Origin: Bacteroidota bacterium
GTDB lineage: Bacteria > Bacteroidota > Bacteroidia > Bacteroidales > Prolixibacteraceae
NCBI GenBank assembly: GCA_023488865.1
Contig: JAMDDG010000342.1
Span: 1 to 33,121, forward strand
Length of the DNA stretch: 33,121 bases
Direction of reading: 5' to 3'
Shown here: in pieces, positions 32,160 to 33,121 of the stretch
Layout of the letters: each line of letters starts with the position of its first letter
Numbering within the stretch: position 1 is the stretch's first letter
Made by a program: the position numbers and the translations under genes
Notes under the pieces: model-generated
Seen by the model: only the letters and a program-made list of their open reading frames with translations
Told to the model about the DNA's origin: nothing
Database searches by the model: none

Positions 32160-32465
32160 TTATTTGCTTATTGGTTTTTCGGCATAGACAGTGATGCTGA
32201 AGATCCCGGCCCCGGAACCCAGATCAATGACGGTATCCCCCTGTTTGATCTGCGCAAATTCGGTTGGGATTCCGCAACCAAGTCCCAGATCGGCATCCGG
32301 ATTGTACCCTTCGAGTTGATCATACTTTTCGCTGAAGATGGAATAATCAATAGTCGGGCAGCATCCTGTCGCGCCACAGCAGGAGGTTGCATTTGCCAAT
32401 TTACTTTGTTTGACTATTTCGCCATACTTTTCCCTGACAACTGATTTTATATCTTCTGCCTTCAT
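32160..32465 (-). pseudogene. arsM: Truncated arsenite methyltransferase (ArsM N-terminus)
   Basis: The frame from the ATG at 32465 gives 101 residues: MKAEDIKSVVREKYGEIVKQ, a cysteine-rich SCCGATGCCP block, then LGLGCGIPTEFAQIKQGDTVIDLGSGAG. This is the start of ArsM, which methylates As(III) with SAM. The SAM-binding motif I (DLGSGAG) is reached, then the sequence departs (FSITVYAEKPISK) and stops. A complete ArsM has about 260-280 residues and continues with the Cys pair that binds arsenic. The missing part is absent from the 60 bp before acr3, so this is a deletion, not a frameshift. A start ATG overlaps the arsC stop (ATGA at 32462-32465), so the remnant is probably still translated. Confidence 0.82.
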
Positions 32466-32890
32466 GATAATTGAGGTTTTATTTGTTCGGCATACAATTG
32501 CCAAAATCTGTTTTTAATTTCATCGCGGACGCGAATAAATTCGCTCCAAACAAATTCAGGACTCCCTGGAGCATGGGAAGGATCATCAAAGCCAATATGC
32601 ATCCGGTGCTTAACCTTGCCGATAAAGGCAGGACATGCTTCGTTGGCCCCCCCGCAGACGGTGATCACATAATCCCATTCCTCGTTCAGGTATTTTTCGA
32701 CCGGGTCTGAGGTATGGTGACTGATATCTATACCGGCTTCTTTCATCACTTCAACGGCTTGTGCGTTGAGTTTGCCGGATGCCTGTGTCCCTGCCGAACA
32801 GACCGTGAGCCTTGGATCGAAGGATTGTAGAAAGCCGTGTGCCATCTGGCTGCGGCAGCTGTTTCCGGTACAAAGTATTAAGATTTTCAT
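32462..32890 (-). CDS. arsC: Arsenate reductase, low-molecular-weight phosphatase type
   Basis: The 142-residue protein has the active-site loop LCTGNSCRSQMAHG (CxxNxCRS, phosphatase P-loop) near residue 7, then CSAGTQASGKLNAQAVEVMKEAGIDISHHTSDPV and a ITVCGGANEACPAF segment with the resolving cysteines. This is the thioredoxin-linked class of ArsC: As(V) is reduced to As(III) in the cytoplasm for export by Acr3. The length is typical. It overlaps the truncated arsM start by four bases and follows arsR by about 60 bp. Confidence 0.95.
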   Translation of the reverse strand: MKILILCTGNSCRSQMAHGFLQSFDPRLTVCSAGTQASGKLNAQAVEVMKEAGIDISHHTSDPVEKYLNEEWDYVITVCGGANEACPAFIGKVKHRMHIGFDDPSHAPGSPEFVWSEFIRVRDEIKNRFWQLYAEQIKPQLS

Positions 32891-32950
32891 AAAACTGATT
32901 TAAAGATGGAAAATGAAGACGGTCCCTGAGCGAAGCCGAAGGGGAAATGG

Positions 32951-33121
32951 TCAGCACTTGCAGTCGATGTCGCTGCTGCCAATCTCTTTGAAGAAGCTGG
33001 TAAATAGTTCTTTGAACCTTGTAAGCTCCGTGCCGCACAAACAATAATTAATCTTCAAGCCGTCAATATCGCCGTGGATCAGTCCCAGTTCGCGCAGCTC
33101 CTTCAGGTGCTGTGAGACGGT
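32951..33121 (-). CDS. arsR: ArsR-family regulator, 3' part
   Basis: The last 56 residues of a winged-helix regulator run in from the right edge: TVSQHLKELRELGLIHGDIDG is the recognition helix and wing, then LKINYCLCGTELTRFKELFTSFF. The TGA stop is at 32951-32953. ArsR proteins repress arsenic genes until As(III) binds. Cysteines at the C-terminus (YCLCG; DCKC at the end) could be the metalloid site, since several ArsR types use C-terminal rather than helix-3 cysteines. The N-terminal half is outside the window. The gene heads the minus-strand cluster arsR-arsC-arsM-acr3. Confidence 0.88.
   Translation of the reverse strand, partial: TVSQHLKELRELGLIHGDIDGLKINYCLCGTELTRFKELFTSFFKEIGSSDIDCKC

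Overview
The window looks like a chromosomal segment from a Bacteroidota bacterium, probably a Bacteroidales relative. Several starts carry the Bacteroidota promoter form TAnnTTTG and lack Shine-Dalgarno sites. The housekeeping blocks ftsK-lolA, aroQ-pyk and xerD and all recognisable proteins have a Bacteroidales flavour. This assignment is by eye only. No tRNA, rRNA, CRISPR array or insertion sequence was seen.

Layout. (1) 1-1180: the 5' part of an anaerobic sulfatase-maturase gene on the minus strand, then a decayed N-terminal fragment of a GH28-like pectinolytic enzyme. (2) 1181-2921: a type IV toxin-antitoxin pair of the AbiE class, preceded by a perfect 19-bp-arm palindrome beside a TAnnTTTG promoter. 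(3) 2950-14115: a tightly packed eight-gene operon, clearly AT-richer than both flanks. It encodes DNA phosphorothioation (DndC, DndD, DndE) followed by a putative effector or restriction half. That half contains a 738-aa protein built of transcription-machinery-like DNA-binding modules, a phospholipase D-like/SF2 helicase protein, a 71-aa protein, a second SMC-like ATPase with a CxxC hook, and a small protein resembling dnd-associated family 4. dndA, dndB and recognisable dptFGH are absent. (4) 14217-21590: core genes ftsK, lolA, pyk, aroQ and xerD, with a graveyard of gene fragments between aroQ and xerD. (5) 21675-28938: a PLP aminotransferase, GTP-type PEP carboxykinase, a Tat-exported FAD oxidoreductase, a secreted HEAT-like protein with an SGAT flavin-attachment-like motif, and a glycerate 2-kinase. 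(6) 28978-33121: a class V aminotransferase, a DUF1456 protein with an apparently leaderless promoter, and a minus-strand arsenic operon arsR-arsC-arsM-acr3 whose arsM is truncated.

How they work together. DndC, DndD and DndE would place sulfur in the DNA backbone using a cysteine desulfurase from elsewhere in the genome. The downstream genes would sense or attack unmodified DNA. The AbiE pair immediately upstream, in the same direction, makes 1.2-14.1 kb a compact defence island. The best candidate for an undescribed system is this Dnd variant, and especially the 738-aa protein (6799-9015), which combines RNA-polymerase alpha-CTD-like, sigma region 4-like, HARE-HTH-like and helicase-associated-repeat-like segments. 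All family names come from reading motifs; none was checked by a search.
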